DNA of 64,000 nt, taken from Parvicella tangerina (GTDB lineage Bacteria > Bacteroidota > Bacteroidia > Flavobacteriales_D > Parvicellaceae). The translations under genes and the position numbers were made by a program. A model generated the notes under the pieces. That model was not told the origin of the DNA, made no database searches, and saw only the letters and a list, made by a program, of their open reading frames with translations. The stretch covers positions 2,676,978 to 2,740,977 of the forward strand of contig NZ_OU015584.1 of NCBI RefSeq assembly GCF_907165195.1, in the 5' to 3' direction. This document shows, one piece after another, positions 1 through 7,962 of the stretch (the stretch's first letter is position 1; the number at the start of each line of letters is the position of its first letter).

Positions 1-148
1 ACATGAGCACTACTATGCCAACTGATTTTATCCCAAGTTGTACAATCTCCTCCATTAGTCTATTCCAGTAAACCTTGAATTTCTCTGGCTTGGAGAACAT
101 TTGTCCAACCATAATCGTATAACGACCTATGTGATAAAAGATATTCAA
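1..148 (-). CDS. MlaE-type ABC transporter permease, N-terminal fragment (cut by window edge)
   Basis: A 49-codon open frame enters from the left edge and reads leftward from a TTG at 146-148. It encodes an amphipathic N-terminus (IFYHIGRYTIMVGQMFSKPE, then a KVYWNRLMEEI stretch and VGIVVLM) that closely resembles the start of Bacteroidota MlaE-family permeases, which move phospholipids between the two membranes as part of the Mla system. The helix before the first membrane span carries the usual FSKPEKF block. The rest of the gene, and probably its ATPase partner, lie outside the window. The TTG start is chosen because a stop lies five codons upstream in frame and a TAnnTTTG box sits just upstream. 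Family assignment is by recognition of the N-terminus only. Confidence 0.65.
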   Translation of the reverse strand, partial: MNIFYHIGRYTIMVGQMFSKPEKFKVYWNRLMEEIVQLGIKSVGIVVLM

Positions 149-166
149 ACCCGCAATTTTTCATAA

Positions 167-174
167 CAAATTTA
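167..174 (-). promoter_or_regulatory. Putative TAnnTTTG promoter box for the MlaE-type gene
   Basis: On the minus strand this reads TAAATTTG, matching the Bacteroidota -7 consensus TAnnTTTG. It ends 18 bases before the TTG start at 148, which suits a short leader. A TTG (-33 type) lies 24 bases upstream, slightly farther than usual, so the call is tentative. Confidence 0.4.
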
Positions 175-243
175 AAGAAAGATACTTGGCATATTTGTCA
201 AAAATTGCGTACTTTTAAACATTGATTTTTTAATCGGTTTCTT

Positions 244-411
244 ATGAGAAAAAAACTAGTCATATTCACGTTAACCCTAGGGTGTGCTTTAATTTTAAAT
301 AGTTGCTTTCTATTTGGAGGGGGGAAAAGCAAGTGTGGAGATTGTCCAACTTGGAGTCAAAATGATCAGGAGCTAGAACAAGAAGAGGTTGTTGAAAGAG
401 AAAGAGTCTAA
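244..411 (+). CDS. Small lipoprotein, 55 residues, unknown function
   Basis: ATG at 244 opens a 55-codon frame ending in TAA at 409-411. The protein starts MRKKL, has a hydrophobic stretch and then a clear lipobox, LNSC, with the lipidated cysteine at about residue 21. The mature part is only about 35 residues: a Gly-rich turn, a CGDC pair of cysteines and an acidic, Glu-rich tail. It is probably an envelope lipoprotein. Its end overlaps the start of the downstream SprT-like gene by 23 bases, so the two are probably co-transcribed. I do not recognise a family. Confidence 0.6.
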   Translation: MRKKLVIFTLTLGCALILNSCFLFGGGKSKCGDCPTWSQNDQELEQEEVVERERV

Positions 412-1012
412 GAATCATCTTCATCCGCTTTATGGCTACGCGCCTGACTATGCTTTGCATTATATAGACGATCTTGTCAAATTTTACAACGTTCATTTCA
501 AGGTGGTCTCTCCGAGAAAAACGAAGTTCGGAGATTGTCGGTATCCCTTAAAGAGTCGAGGGCAGATTATTATCACGGTTAATCTTGACCTTCCTAAAAT
601 TCAATTTCTTATTACAAGTCTACATGAGTTAGCCCATGCGAAAACTTTTAGAGAATATCATAATAAAGTAAGCGCTCACGGAAACGAATGGAAAAACAAT
701 TTCTCTTTGATTCTGAGAGAATTATATGAAACTGCAGACATTCCTTTTGAAGAAAAGCAAGTACTGAAGTCTATTGCTTTGAAACCTACTGCGTCAAGTT
801 ATGGGAGCGTAAGTTTGCAAAACTTAACCAAGCGTAAAGAAACTATCTTTCTAAAAGATATTGCAAACGGAAATGTGTTTACGTTCAATGATAGATCTTT
901 TCGAAAAATAAGACTCCTGCGAACTTATGTACTTTGCTCTTGTGAATCTTCAGCAAGGAAGTATAAAATCCATAGATTGGCCGAGATAAACGCCTCATCC
1001 ATCATTGAATAG
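389..1012 (+). CDS. SprT-like domain protein (putative zinc metalloprotein)
   Basis: The 207-residue product carries HELAH at about residues 79-83 and a third likely zinc ligand in AHGNEWK (His about 97), the SprT arrangement also seen in eukaryotic Spartan/SPRTN. A short Cys/Tyr-rich tail (LCSCESSARKYKIH) follows, a reduced version of the C-terminal ribbon seen in relatives. No signal peptide is visible, so it should be cytoplasmic. Bacterial SprT-like proteins are poorly characterised; protease activity on DNA-bound proteins is known only for eukaryotic relatives. The start is TTG at 389 or 392, preceded by a GAAGAGG purine run and lying inside the small lipoprotein gene. No ATG is available before conserved sequence begins. 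Confidence 0.75.
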   Translation: MLKEKESKNHLHPLYGYAPDYALHYIDDLVKFYNVHFKVVSPRKTKFGDCRYPLKSRGQIIITVNLDLPKIQFLITSLHELAHAKTFREYHNKVSAHGNEWKNNFSLILRELYETADIPFEEKQVLKSIALKPTASSYGSVSLQNLTKRKETIFLKDIANGNVFTFNDRSFRKIRLLRTYVLCSCESSARKYKIHRLAEINASSIIE

Positions 1013-1033
1013 TTTGAAATTTTCTTACATTCG
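1005..1033 (+). promoter_or_regulatory. Putative promoter for manC
   Basis: A TTG (1005-1007) is followed after 18 bases by TACATTCG (1026-1033), a TAnnTTYG variant of the Bacteroidota -7 box, 18 bases before the manC ATG. It overlaps the last codons of the SprT-like gene. Spacing fits, but the box has one deviation from consensus. Confidence 0.4.
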
Positions 1034-1051
1034 CAAACTATTTCATTAGAT

Positions 1052-2125
1052 ATGAATAACAACTTTGTAGTCATTATGGCAGGGGGAATCGGAAGTAGAT
1101 TCTGGCCCATGAGTACCTCTAAGCATCCTAAACAATTTCATGACGTACTGGGAATTGGAAAATCCCTTCTTCAAATGACCGTTGAAAGGTATCTCCCAAT
1201 TTGCGATGAAAAGAACATTTATATCGTCACTAATGAAAATTATAAAGGATTAGTTAAAGAGCAGCTTCCCAATTTTTCTGACGACCAAATCCTTTTGGAA
1301 CCGAGCAGAAAGAATACCGCACCCTGTATTGCCTATGCAGCCTACAAAATACATCAGCAAAATCCAGAAGCTAAGATGATTGTTGCTCCTAGTGATCACT
1401 TAATCATGAAAGAGCATGAGTTCCAACAAACTATTAAGGCGGCTCTTACAGCTGCAGACACGTTAGGACAACTCATTACAATTGGGATTAAACCCAACCG
1501 ACCAGACACAGGTTATGGTTATATACAATTCGAAAATGGAGAAACTAATGTTCGAAAGGTTAAGACTTTCACAGAAAAACCGTCTCTTGATATCGCTCAG
1601 CGATTTATTGATAGTGGTGACTTCTATTGGAACTCTGGAATGTTTATCTGGTCTTCAGCTACGATCATTGATGCCTTTGAGAAATACCTACCAGAAATAG
1701 GTAAACTGTTCAATGACATAAAAGATGATTTTTATTCGACAGAAGAAGAAGCGTCTATCAACCGCATCTATCCACTTTGCAAGAATATCTCAATAGACTA
1801 CGGCATCATGGAGAAAGCGGAGCACGTCAGTGTTATCTTAGCTGATTTAGGATGGAGCGACCTCGGCACGTGGGGATCACTTTACACGCATATTGAACAA
1901 GATTCCAATAAGAATGCTATTGTAGGAAAAAATGTTCTTACTTATGACGCGAACGATAACATGATCAAAGTTAGTGATGAAAAATTAGTTGTTATTCAGG
2001 GATTGAATGACTTCATCGTGGTTGAGAATGAAAAAACGCTACTGATTTGTAAAAAAAGGGATGAACAAAAGATCAAACAATTCGTTACGGATATCAAGTC
2101 CAAAAAAGGAGATCAGTTTATCTAA
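1052..2125 (+). CDS. manC: Mannose-1-phosphate guanylyltransferase
   Basis: This enzyme makes GDP-mannose from mannose-1-phosphate and GTP in the cytoplasm, feeding surface polysaccharide synthesis. The 357-residue protein has the nucleotidyltransferase signature GGIGSRFWP at residues 11-19, a PKQF block near 27, EPSRKNTAP near 83-91, PSDH near 113, TGYGYI near 153, and the EKP and NSGMF motifs in the sugar-binding half. It lacks the C-terminal phosphomannose isomerase cupin domain of the enterobacterial bifunctional enzyme, which is usual for the short form. It ends convergently with rodA, overlapping by 8 bases. The glycosyltransferase operon at 22.7-32.3 kb is a possible consumer of its product (inference). 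Confidence 0.92.
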   Translation: MNNNFVVIMAGGIGSRFWPMSTSKHPKQFHDVLGIGKSLLQMTVERYLPICDEKNIYIVTNENYKGLVKEQLPNFSDDQILLEPSRKNTAPCIAYAAYKIHQQNPEAKMIVAPSDHLIMKEHEFQQTIKAALTAADTLGQLITIGIKPNRPDTGYGYIQFENGETNVRKVKTFTEKPSLDIAQRFIDSGDFYWNSGMFIWSSATIIDAFEKYLPEIGKLFNDIKDDFYSTEEEASINRIYPLCKNISIDYGIMEKAEHVSVILADLGWSDLGTWGSLYTHIEQDSNKNAIVGKNVLTYDANDNMIKVSDEKLVVIQGLNDFIVVENEKTLLICKKRDEQKIKQFVTDIKSKKGDQFI

Positions 2126-3590
2126 GCACATCCTTTCGCTCTGCATCTAATCTTAAAAGAATAAATACAAGAGCTGAAAAACCAAGTATAGCAGAACCTC
2201 CTTTACTAAAGAAAGGTAACGGAATACCTATTACTGGAGCTAATCCGATAACCATTCCGAGGTTGATCATGAAATGGAAAAAAAGGATACTTGCTACACA
2301 ATATGCAAAGATTCTGGTGAAAATGCTTCTTTGCCTTTCCGCAATGATAATAGCCCTTAACAAAAAGAAAGTGTATACAACCACAAGCACTAAACTCCCC
2401 ACAAAGCCTCGTTCTTCTGCCCAGGAGCAAAAGATAAAGTCAGTGCTTTGTTCAGGAACGTGTTTGTACTTATTATTGCTTAATGTTCCGTCTAAATATC
2501 CCTTCCCCATAAGTTCACCTGAACCGATTGCAGAAAGTGCTTGATAGATGTTATAGCCATCTCCCAAGCGATCTTCTTTTAGCCCAAATTGAATCTGAAA
2601 ACGAGTGCGATGTCTATCCTGAAAAACATTGTCATAAGCCCAATTGATCGACAAAATAAATAGTACCGAAAATAACGTCCCCCAGATCAATGTTGGGTAG
2701 TATTTTTTTCGATATCTCGGTAATACAAATGTCCGCACTAAAATAAACCCTACTCCACTGAAAAGTAATAAAACAATGGCAAACCAATAGTTATTGGAAA
2801 AGAAGTTTGCTGGTCTTGCTACCTCAGGTATTTCTTGTGAGGAGAAAATGGTTTTGGAGTACAGTTCATCCATAGCACTGCTTCCATATTTTTCCTGCAT
2901 CTTAGCAAAGAGTTCTTCGTCTGCATGAACCACTTCGTAATAATGCTGGTTATTCACCTCAACTGTTTCGAATGAAGCTACGTAAATAGAGAGCACCCCA
3001 ATAATAAGGGCAAAAAGTCCCATGATCAAAATATTACCAGAAAGCCCCTCACGATACATCACAAAAATGAACGACAAAAATACCAAGCCAGTCCCTGGAT
3101 CAGGCTCAAGAACAATCAAGGCCATTGGAACAACAAGAAGTAGAAAAACATTTCTTTTCGTACTAAAATTTTCAATTTTCACTCCTGTTTGACTCAGATA
3201 ACGTGCAACTGCCAACGCAGCGGCAACTTTAGCAAACTCAGCTGGCTGAATGGTGAAGCTACCTATTTTAAACCACGAATGCGCACCTTTGATCTCAGGC
3301 ATAAATAGCACGGTGATCAGCATTAAGAGGACCACCCCATAAACGATGTAGGACATGTTCCGAATAAAACTTCCTTCAAGTAGAAGAATTACGAACCCCA
3401 TAAAGAAGCTAATAAGTATCCAATAGAATTGCTTACCATGATCTGTGCTCCACGAAAAGATGGATTCTGGAGCTTCTCCAATTCCAGCAGAATAAACGGT
3501 GGAGAACCCCATCACGACCAAGATCAAGTACAAAACAAGGAACCACTTGTCCATCTTTTCCCAAACGTTGATATTTCTCAGCGTACTCAC
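2118..3590 (-). CDS. rodA: Rod shape-determining protein RodA (SEDS peptidoglycan glycosyltransferase)
   Basis: This is a SEDS-family polymerase that extends glycan strands from lipid II in the elongasome, paired with PBP2 encoded immediately upstream. The 490-residue polytopic protein shows the family blocks GAHSWFKIG (about 103-110), IQPAEFAK (about 114-121), EPDPGTGL (about 162-169) and a C-terminal GIPLPFFSKGGSA. It is longer than enterobacterial RodA (about 370) because of a hydrophilic insert at about residues 206-265 between membrane segments, a size increase I associate with Bacteroidota homologues. Start is GTG at 3590, three bases after the mrdA stop. It is the last gene of the mre-mrd block. 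Confidence 0.92.
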   Translation of the reverse strand: MSTLRNINVWEKMDKWFLVLYLILVVMGFSTVYSAGIGEAPESIFSWSTDHGKQFYWILISFFMGFVILLLEGSFIRNMSYIVYGVVLLMLITVLFMPEIKGAHSWFKIGSFTIQPAEFAKVAAALAVARYLSQTGVKIENFSTKRNVFLLLVVPMALIVLEPDPGTGLVFLSFIFVMYREGLSGNILIMGLFALIIGVLSIYVASFETVEVNNQHYYEVVHADEELFAKMQEKYGSSAMDELYSKTIFSSQEIPEVARPANFFSNNYWFAIVLLLFSGVGFILVRTFVLPRYRKKYYPTLIWGTLFSVLFILSINWAYDNVFQDRHRTRFQIQFGLKEDRLGDGYNIYQALSAIGSGELMGKGYLDGTLSNNKYKHVPEQSTDFIFCSWAEERGFVGSLVLVVVYTFFLLRAIIIAERQRSIFTRIFAYCVASILFFHFMINLGMVIGLAPVIGIPLPFFSKGGSAILGFSALVFILLRLDAERKDVLR

Positions 3591-3593
3591 TTT

Positions 3594-5465
3594 CTAAAAT
3601 TTCTGATTTTTATAAAGTATTGATGTAGAAACAACACGTTGTTCTTTTTCCTTACCTTTTTCTGAGAGCTCTCCATTAAGGTATTTTTCTATCATTAAAC
3701 TAGCAATTGGCGCAGCCCAAGTACCACCCCAGGTTCCATATTCCACATAAACTGCCACAGCAATTTTTGGATCATCTTTCGGTGCAAAAGCAATGAATAC
3801 CGAATGATCGTTGATATCATCTGCTTTATTTTCAACCGTACCTGTTTTGCCACATACGGCAATTCCATCAATCTGAGCTCTTCTTGCCGTTCCATTTTCC
3901 ACCACTTGCTCCATGGCATTGATCACAGGATCAAAATGCTCTGGAGAAACGACTGTATAGTTCTTCTCCTGATAAAGCGCTCTTTTCTCTCCATTTTCTC
4001 CTATTTTTCTGACCAGATGAGGCGTGTAATAGTAGCCTCTATTCGCTATTATGGCCGCAAGATTAGCCATTTGAAGTGGTGAAACTCCTATCTCTCCCTC
4101 CCCAATACTATTAGAGTAAATCGTACTAAACGCCCAAGAATACTTTCCATAACCATACAAACCTCCTCCCCTATCAATTTCATTATCATAGAATTCAGCA
4201 TCTGGTATTCTACCCGTTTTTACTCCTGGAATATCCGTTTTTAACTTCACACCTAAACCAAAACTCCTTACTGCTTTAGCCCATTTTTCGATTCCCAACC
4301 TAGAATCTTTGAAAATACTCGGATCTTCTCCTCGTTGAATTAATCGCTTATAAACTTGATAGAAATATGGGTTACAAGAGTGTTGTATGGCCGTTCCCAC
4401 ATCGTTCGGAGTCGGGTGATTATGACACCCTATTAGTGCTTTATTACAAGTAAATCCCGTATTGTGTTGAATTACTCCGGCCTCCATACCAACCAGCGCC
4501 TGAACCAATTTAAAAATGGACCCCGGACGATAAGTATCGTTGTATATGCTTTTGTTAATCAAAGGTTTTAGTTTAAGTGAGTCCTCCTCATTGATCTTCG
4601 CATAGTTTTTACCAAAATCCCTTCCCACGAAAAGTTCAGGGTCATAAAAAGGGGCCGATACCATACTAAGTATCTCTCCCGAACCAGGTTCGATAGCTAC
4701 AATACACCCCACTTTATTTCCCATTAATTTCTCACCGTACTTCTGTAGATTGACATCCAGTGTTGTGTACAGGTTCTCACCAGCTTTTGCGTTTTGACTA
4801 TAAAGATCCTCTTTTTCATTTCCCAAGCGGTCTTTGAGATAAGACACTTTGCCTCTTTCGCCTCGTAACTCCTCCTCATAGATGAGTTCAATTCCTGATT
4901 TCCCAACATAGTCGTTCATGGTGTAATAAGGATTCTCACTTTCTCTATCCTTTTCATACTCCTCTTTTGAAATAATTCCAATATACCCCAAAACATGAGC
5001 GGCAACATGTTCTGGATAACCTCTCTGGGTGTTTCTTTCCTCGTAAAACCCATCTAATTCAGGGAGGAAATGTGAAATTTTTGCGTAATCATCTTTGTGC
5101 ATTCCCTCAATAAAAACAGAAGGCTTATAGGATGCGTAACTATTCGCTTTCTCAATTTTTTTATCAAATTCTTCTCTAGTAAGATCGAATATCTGACATA
5201 ATTTGGTTGTATCGGTCTCGCCAATCTCATCGGGTGTAACGTAAATATCATAAACCTGACTAGCTTCAACCAGTAAAACCCCGTTTCGATCATAGATTAA
5301 CCCCCGTGATGGCTTCAAACTCTTCTCAGAATGTGTAATTTCCTCGGAACGATTTGCCCATTTATCATCCAGAACCTGGAGGTATAATAACCTTACAACC
5401 ATGACGATTGCCACAGCGATGATCGAGAGAATGATCACCCATCTTCTATTTTGAAACGGATCCAT
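3594..5465 (-). CDS. mrdA: Penicillin-binding protein 2 (elongation transpeptidase)
   Basis: This is a class B PBP that crosslinks peptidoglycan during side-wall elongation, anchored in the inner membrane with a periplasmic catalytic domain. In the 623 residues I see an N-terminal membrane segment (about 9-29), a dimerisation region starting at SRGLIYDRNG, and all three transpeptidase motifs: SIFK with catalytic Ser316, SCN at 363-365 and KTG at 540-542. The start codon overlaps the mreD stop by one base and rodA follows three bases after its end, so mreD-mrdA-rodA look translationally coupled. Beta-lactams of the mecillinam type target this family. Confidence 0.94.
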   Translation of the reverse strand: MDPFQNRRWVIILSIIAVAIVMVVRLLYLQVLDDKWANRSEEITHSEKSLKPSRGLIYDRNGVLLVEASQVYDIYVTPDEIGETDTTKLCQIFDLTREEFDKKIEKANSYASYKPSVFIEGMHKDDYAKISHFLPELDGFYEERNTQRGYPEHVAAHVLGYIGIISKEEYEKDRESENPYYTMNDYVGKSGIELIYEEELRGERGKVSYLKDRLGNEKEDLYSQNAKAGENLYTTLDVNLQKYGEKLMGNKVGCIVAIEPGSGEILSMVSAPFYDPELFVGRDFGKNYAKINEEDSLKLKPLINKSIYNDTYRPGSIFKLVQALVGMEAGVIQHNTGFTCNKALIGCHNHPTPNDVGTAIQHSCNPYFYQVYKRLIQRGEDPSIFKDSRLGIEKWAKAVRSFGLGVKLKTDIPGVKTGRIPDAEFYDNEIDRGGGLYGYGKYSWAFSTIYSNSIGEGEIGVSPLQMANLAAIIANRGYYYTPHLVRKIGENGEKRALYQEKNYTVVSPEHFDPVINAMEQVVENGTARRAQIDGIAVCGKTGTVENKADDINDHSVFIAFAPKDDPKIAVAVYVEYGTWGGTWAAPIASLMIEKYLNGELSEKGKEKEQRVVSTSILYKNQKF

Positions 5466-5986
5466 TATCGTTTAGCCTCCTTCACATAAAGATATTGCAC
5501 AAGAAACATTATTGCAACGGCAACAAGACTACTTACTAACGCCTGAGAAAATCGTAAAGGGAATGAAGAGAAAGAGAACTTTTCTATCATAAAAAACCAG
5601 AGATGATATAGAAATGCCATTACAAACAAATACAGCAAATACTTGGGCCATCCCAAATTTCTGATAGTTGCGGAGGAATTCTCATCAAAACCATCTCTAG
5701 GAAGCACCATTGGGATAAAATAACTTCTTACGAATGCCATAAAAATGGCTGCTGAAGCATGCATTCCATAAGTGTCGTAAAACACATCAATGACAAAGCC
5801 CAGGAGCCCTGCTAACAGCATACTGTAAAGAGGGTTGAATTTTACTGGAAAATCAATCACCAGGTAAATAAACACGAAAGGGGTAACCCACCAATTCGCA
5901 ACACCAAGTTCCAGATTCTTTAGGACAATCACTTGCAAAAGAATAAGCAGTACTACCCGAATGACATATTTAATTATTGGATTCAT
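5465..5986 (-). CDS. mreD: Rod shape-determining protein MreD
   Basis: A 173-residue, very hydrophobic protein with about five membrane segments, sitting between mreC and mrdA, exactly where mreD belongs. MreD bridges the cytoskeletal MreB-MreC complex and the RodA-PBP2 synthase. The sequence itself is poorly conserved, so the call rests on size, topology and position. Its ATG lies 17 bases inside the end of mreC and its stop overlaps the mrdA start by one base. Confidence 0.85.
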   Translation of the reverse strand: MNPIIKYVIRVVLLILLQVIVLKNLELGVANWWVTPFVFIYLVIDFPVKFNPLYSMLLAGLLGFVIDVFYDTYGMHASAAIFMAFVRSYFIPMVLPRDGFDENSSATIRNLGWPKYLLYLFVMAFLYHLWFFMIEKFSFSSFPLRFSQALVSSLVAVAIMFLVQYLYVKEAKR

Positions 5987-6824
5987 CTCCGAATTGTTCT
6001 TTCGTTTCTTGTTCTAGTTTCAACTGCTCTTTTCCTTTGTAATTTTTAACCACGCTGACATTATATAAAGCACTAAAATCCTCAACCAAACTTAATTTGA
6101 CATTTTGATAGGTCTCTCCCTCTATAGGTATGACCTCAGTAACAGTGCCAATAGCGACTGCTTCAGGGAACATACCATCATCTCCACGGGTCTCAAAAAC
6201 GTCTCCAATATGAATGGTTACGCTAGATGGCACATCAATAACAGTGGCTGAATAATAGTTATCATCTTCCCAAACTAACTTTCCAAATTTTTTGGAACCT
6301 CTATGCCTTGCGGTCATTTGAAAGTTCTGATTGATAATGGGTTTTACAGTTGCAAATGATGAACTCACGGCTATCGTTTTTCCGACAACGCCTTGTGTTC
6401 CTATAACCGCCATATTGGGTTCTACTTTATGTTCTGAACCAATATTAATTGTGATAAAGTTCTCCATATTACTGATGGAGCTGTTGATCACTTTGGCGGG
6501 TAAGTATTCATATTGCTGGTGATAAAACGTATCATTCACCTTTATATAACTCACTCCAACCTTGATTTGATGCGCGGCTAATTGATCATTTAGTCGCTTG
6601 TTTTGAGCTACAAGTTGTTCATTCTCCTTTTCCAAATGGAAATAATCGGAAACGTCTGAGGTGATCTCGTAAATCCAACCCGTAACTTGATTGGATGAGC
6701 TGGCAAAACTCGACCTGTGAAAACTGTTTGATCCTCCAATGATAAAAAAGAAACAGATCGCCTGCAACAAGAGAAAAAGCAATACTATCCTAAACTTCTG
6801 AAGAAGGCGAATTATATTTTGCAT
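5970..6824 (-). CDS. mreC: Cell shape-determining protein MreC
   Basis: MreC is a bitopic periplasmic scaffold of the elongasome that activates PBP2. The 284-residue product has an N-terminal membrane anchor (about 12-30), a coiled coil at about 60-90 (HLEKENEQLVAQNKRLND) and then the paired beta-barrel domain with IGTQGVVGK and GDVFETRGDDGMFPEAVAIG motifs near 135-225. The tail is short and charged. It starts 27 bases after mreB and overlaps mreD. Confidence 0.92.
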   Translation of the reverse strand: MQNIIRLLQKFRIVLLFLLLQAICFFFIIGGSNSFHRSSFASSSNQVTGWIYEITSDVSDYFHLEKENEQLVAQNKRLNDQLAAHQIKVGVSYIKVNDTFYHQQYEYLPAKVINSSISNMENFITINIGSEHKVEPNMAVIGTQGVVGKTIAVSSSFATVKPIINQNFQMTARHRGSKKFGKLVWEDDNYYSATVIDVPSSVTIHIGDVFETRGDDGMFPEAVAIGTVTEVIPIEGETYQNVKLSLVEDFSALYNVSVVKNYKGKEQLKLEQETKEQFGDESNN

Positions 6825-6851
6825 TGCTACTCTTTTTCCCGGTGTCTACGA

Positions 6852-7877
6852 CTACGCTTTGATCAAAAACTGGAACTTCTCGATATTCTTCAGTGCGATT
6901 CCTGTACCTCTCGCAACAGCTCTCAACGGATCTTCCGCCACGTGAACTGGAAGTTTTGTTTTTTGAGAGATTCTTTTATCCAACCCTCTCAGCATTGAAC
7001 CACCTCCAGCAAGGTAGATTCCTGTCTTGTAAATATCTGCTGAAAGTTCAGGAGGTGTCATCTCCAAGGCACTCAAGATAGCCTCTTCTATCTTAGCAAT
7101 AGACTTATCAAGCGCATGAGCAATTTCTTGATAAGAAACGTAAATTTCCTTTGGAATTCCCGTCATTAAGTCACGACCTCTAACAGCAAAGTCTGAAGGT
7201 GGGTCATCCAGCTCAGGAAGAGCAGCTCCTACTTCAATTTTAATTTGCTCTGCTGTTCGTTCTCCAATTAAGATATTATGCTGACGTCTCATATAATCTT
7301 CAATATCAGCTGTAAAGTCATCTCCTGCTACCCGAATTGATTTGTCACAAACAATTCCTCCTAAAGCAATTACTGCAATTTCAGAGGTTCCTCCACCTAT
7401 ATCAATGATCATATTTCCCATGGGCTCTTCAACATCCACACCAATACCTATAGCAGCTGCCATAGGTTCATGAATCAGATAAACCTCCTTACCTCCTGCA
7501 TGTTCTGCGCTATCCTGAACCGCTCTTTTTTCTACTTCAGTAATACCAGAAGGAATACAAATTACCATTCTTAACGAGGGCGTAATGATCTTATTTCCTG
7601 TTTTGATCATTTTGATCATCCCTCTGATCATGTGTTCAGCAGCCTGAAAATCTGCAATCACACCATCTTTCAAAGGCCTTACTGTTTTGATATTATCGTG
7701 CACTTTACCGTGCATCTGCTGGGCTTTTCTTCCAATCCCAATAATCTTATTGGTGGATCGCTCAATAGCAACGATAGAGGGTTCATCAACAACCACTTTG
7801 TCATTGTGAATAATTAGCGTATTGGCTGTCCCTAAATCAATCGCTATCTCCTGCGTAAATACGTTAAATATGCCCAT
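6852..7877 (-). CDS. mreB: Rod shape-determining protein MreB
   Basis: Bacterial actin that forms membrane-bound filaments steering lateral wall synthesis. The 341-residue protein has the actin-fold phosphate loops: DLGTANTLI near residues 14-22, DIGGGTSEIAVI near 160-171 and an AGGGSMLRGLD adenosine motif near 290-300. Length is standard (about 335-350). It starts the mreB-mreC-mreD-mrdA-rodA run, 85 bases downstream of purH. I see no clear terminator between purH and mreB, so the purH transcript may continue into the shape genes. Confidence 0.95.
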   Translation of the reverse strand: MGIFNVFTQEIAIDLGTANTLIIHNDKVVVDEPSIVAIERSTNKIIGIGRKAQQMHGKVHDNIKTVRPLKDGVIADFQAAEHMIRGMIKMIKTGNKIITPSLRMVICIPSGITEVEKRAVQDSAEHAGGKEVYLIHEPMAAAIGIGVDVEEPMGNMIIDIGGGTSEIAVIALGGIVCDKSIRVAGDDFTADIEDYMRRQHNILIGERTAEQIKIEVGAALPELDDPPSDFAVRGRDLMTGIPKEIYVSYQEIAHALDKSIAKIEEAILSALEMTPPELSADIYKTGIYLAGGGSMLRGLDKRISQKTKLPVHVAEDPLRAVARGTGIALKNIEKFQFLIKA

Positions 7878-7962
7878 TCTTAAACTTTATTCAAATAAAA
7901 AATAAATCCTTATAAATCTACCACATTATCTATTAATTGACAAGCTCAACTGATTATTTGTA

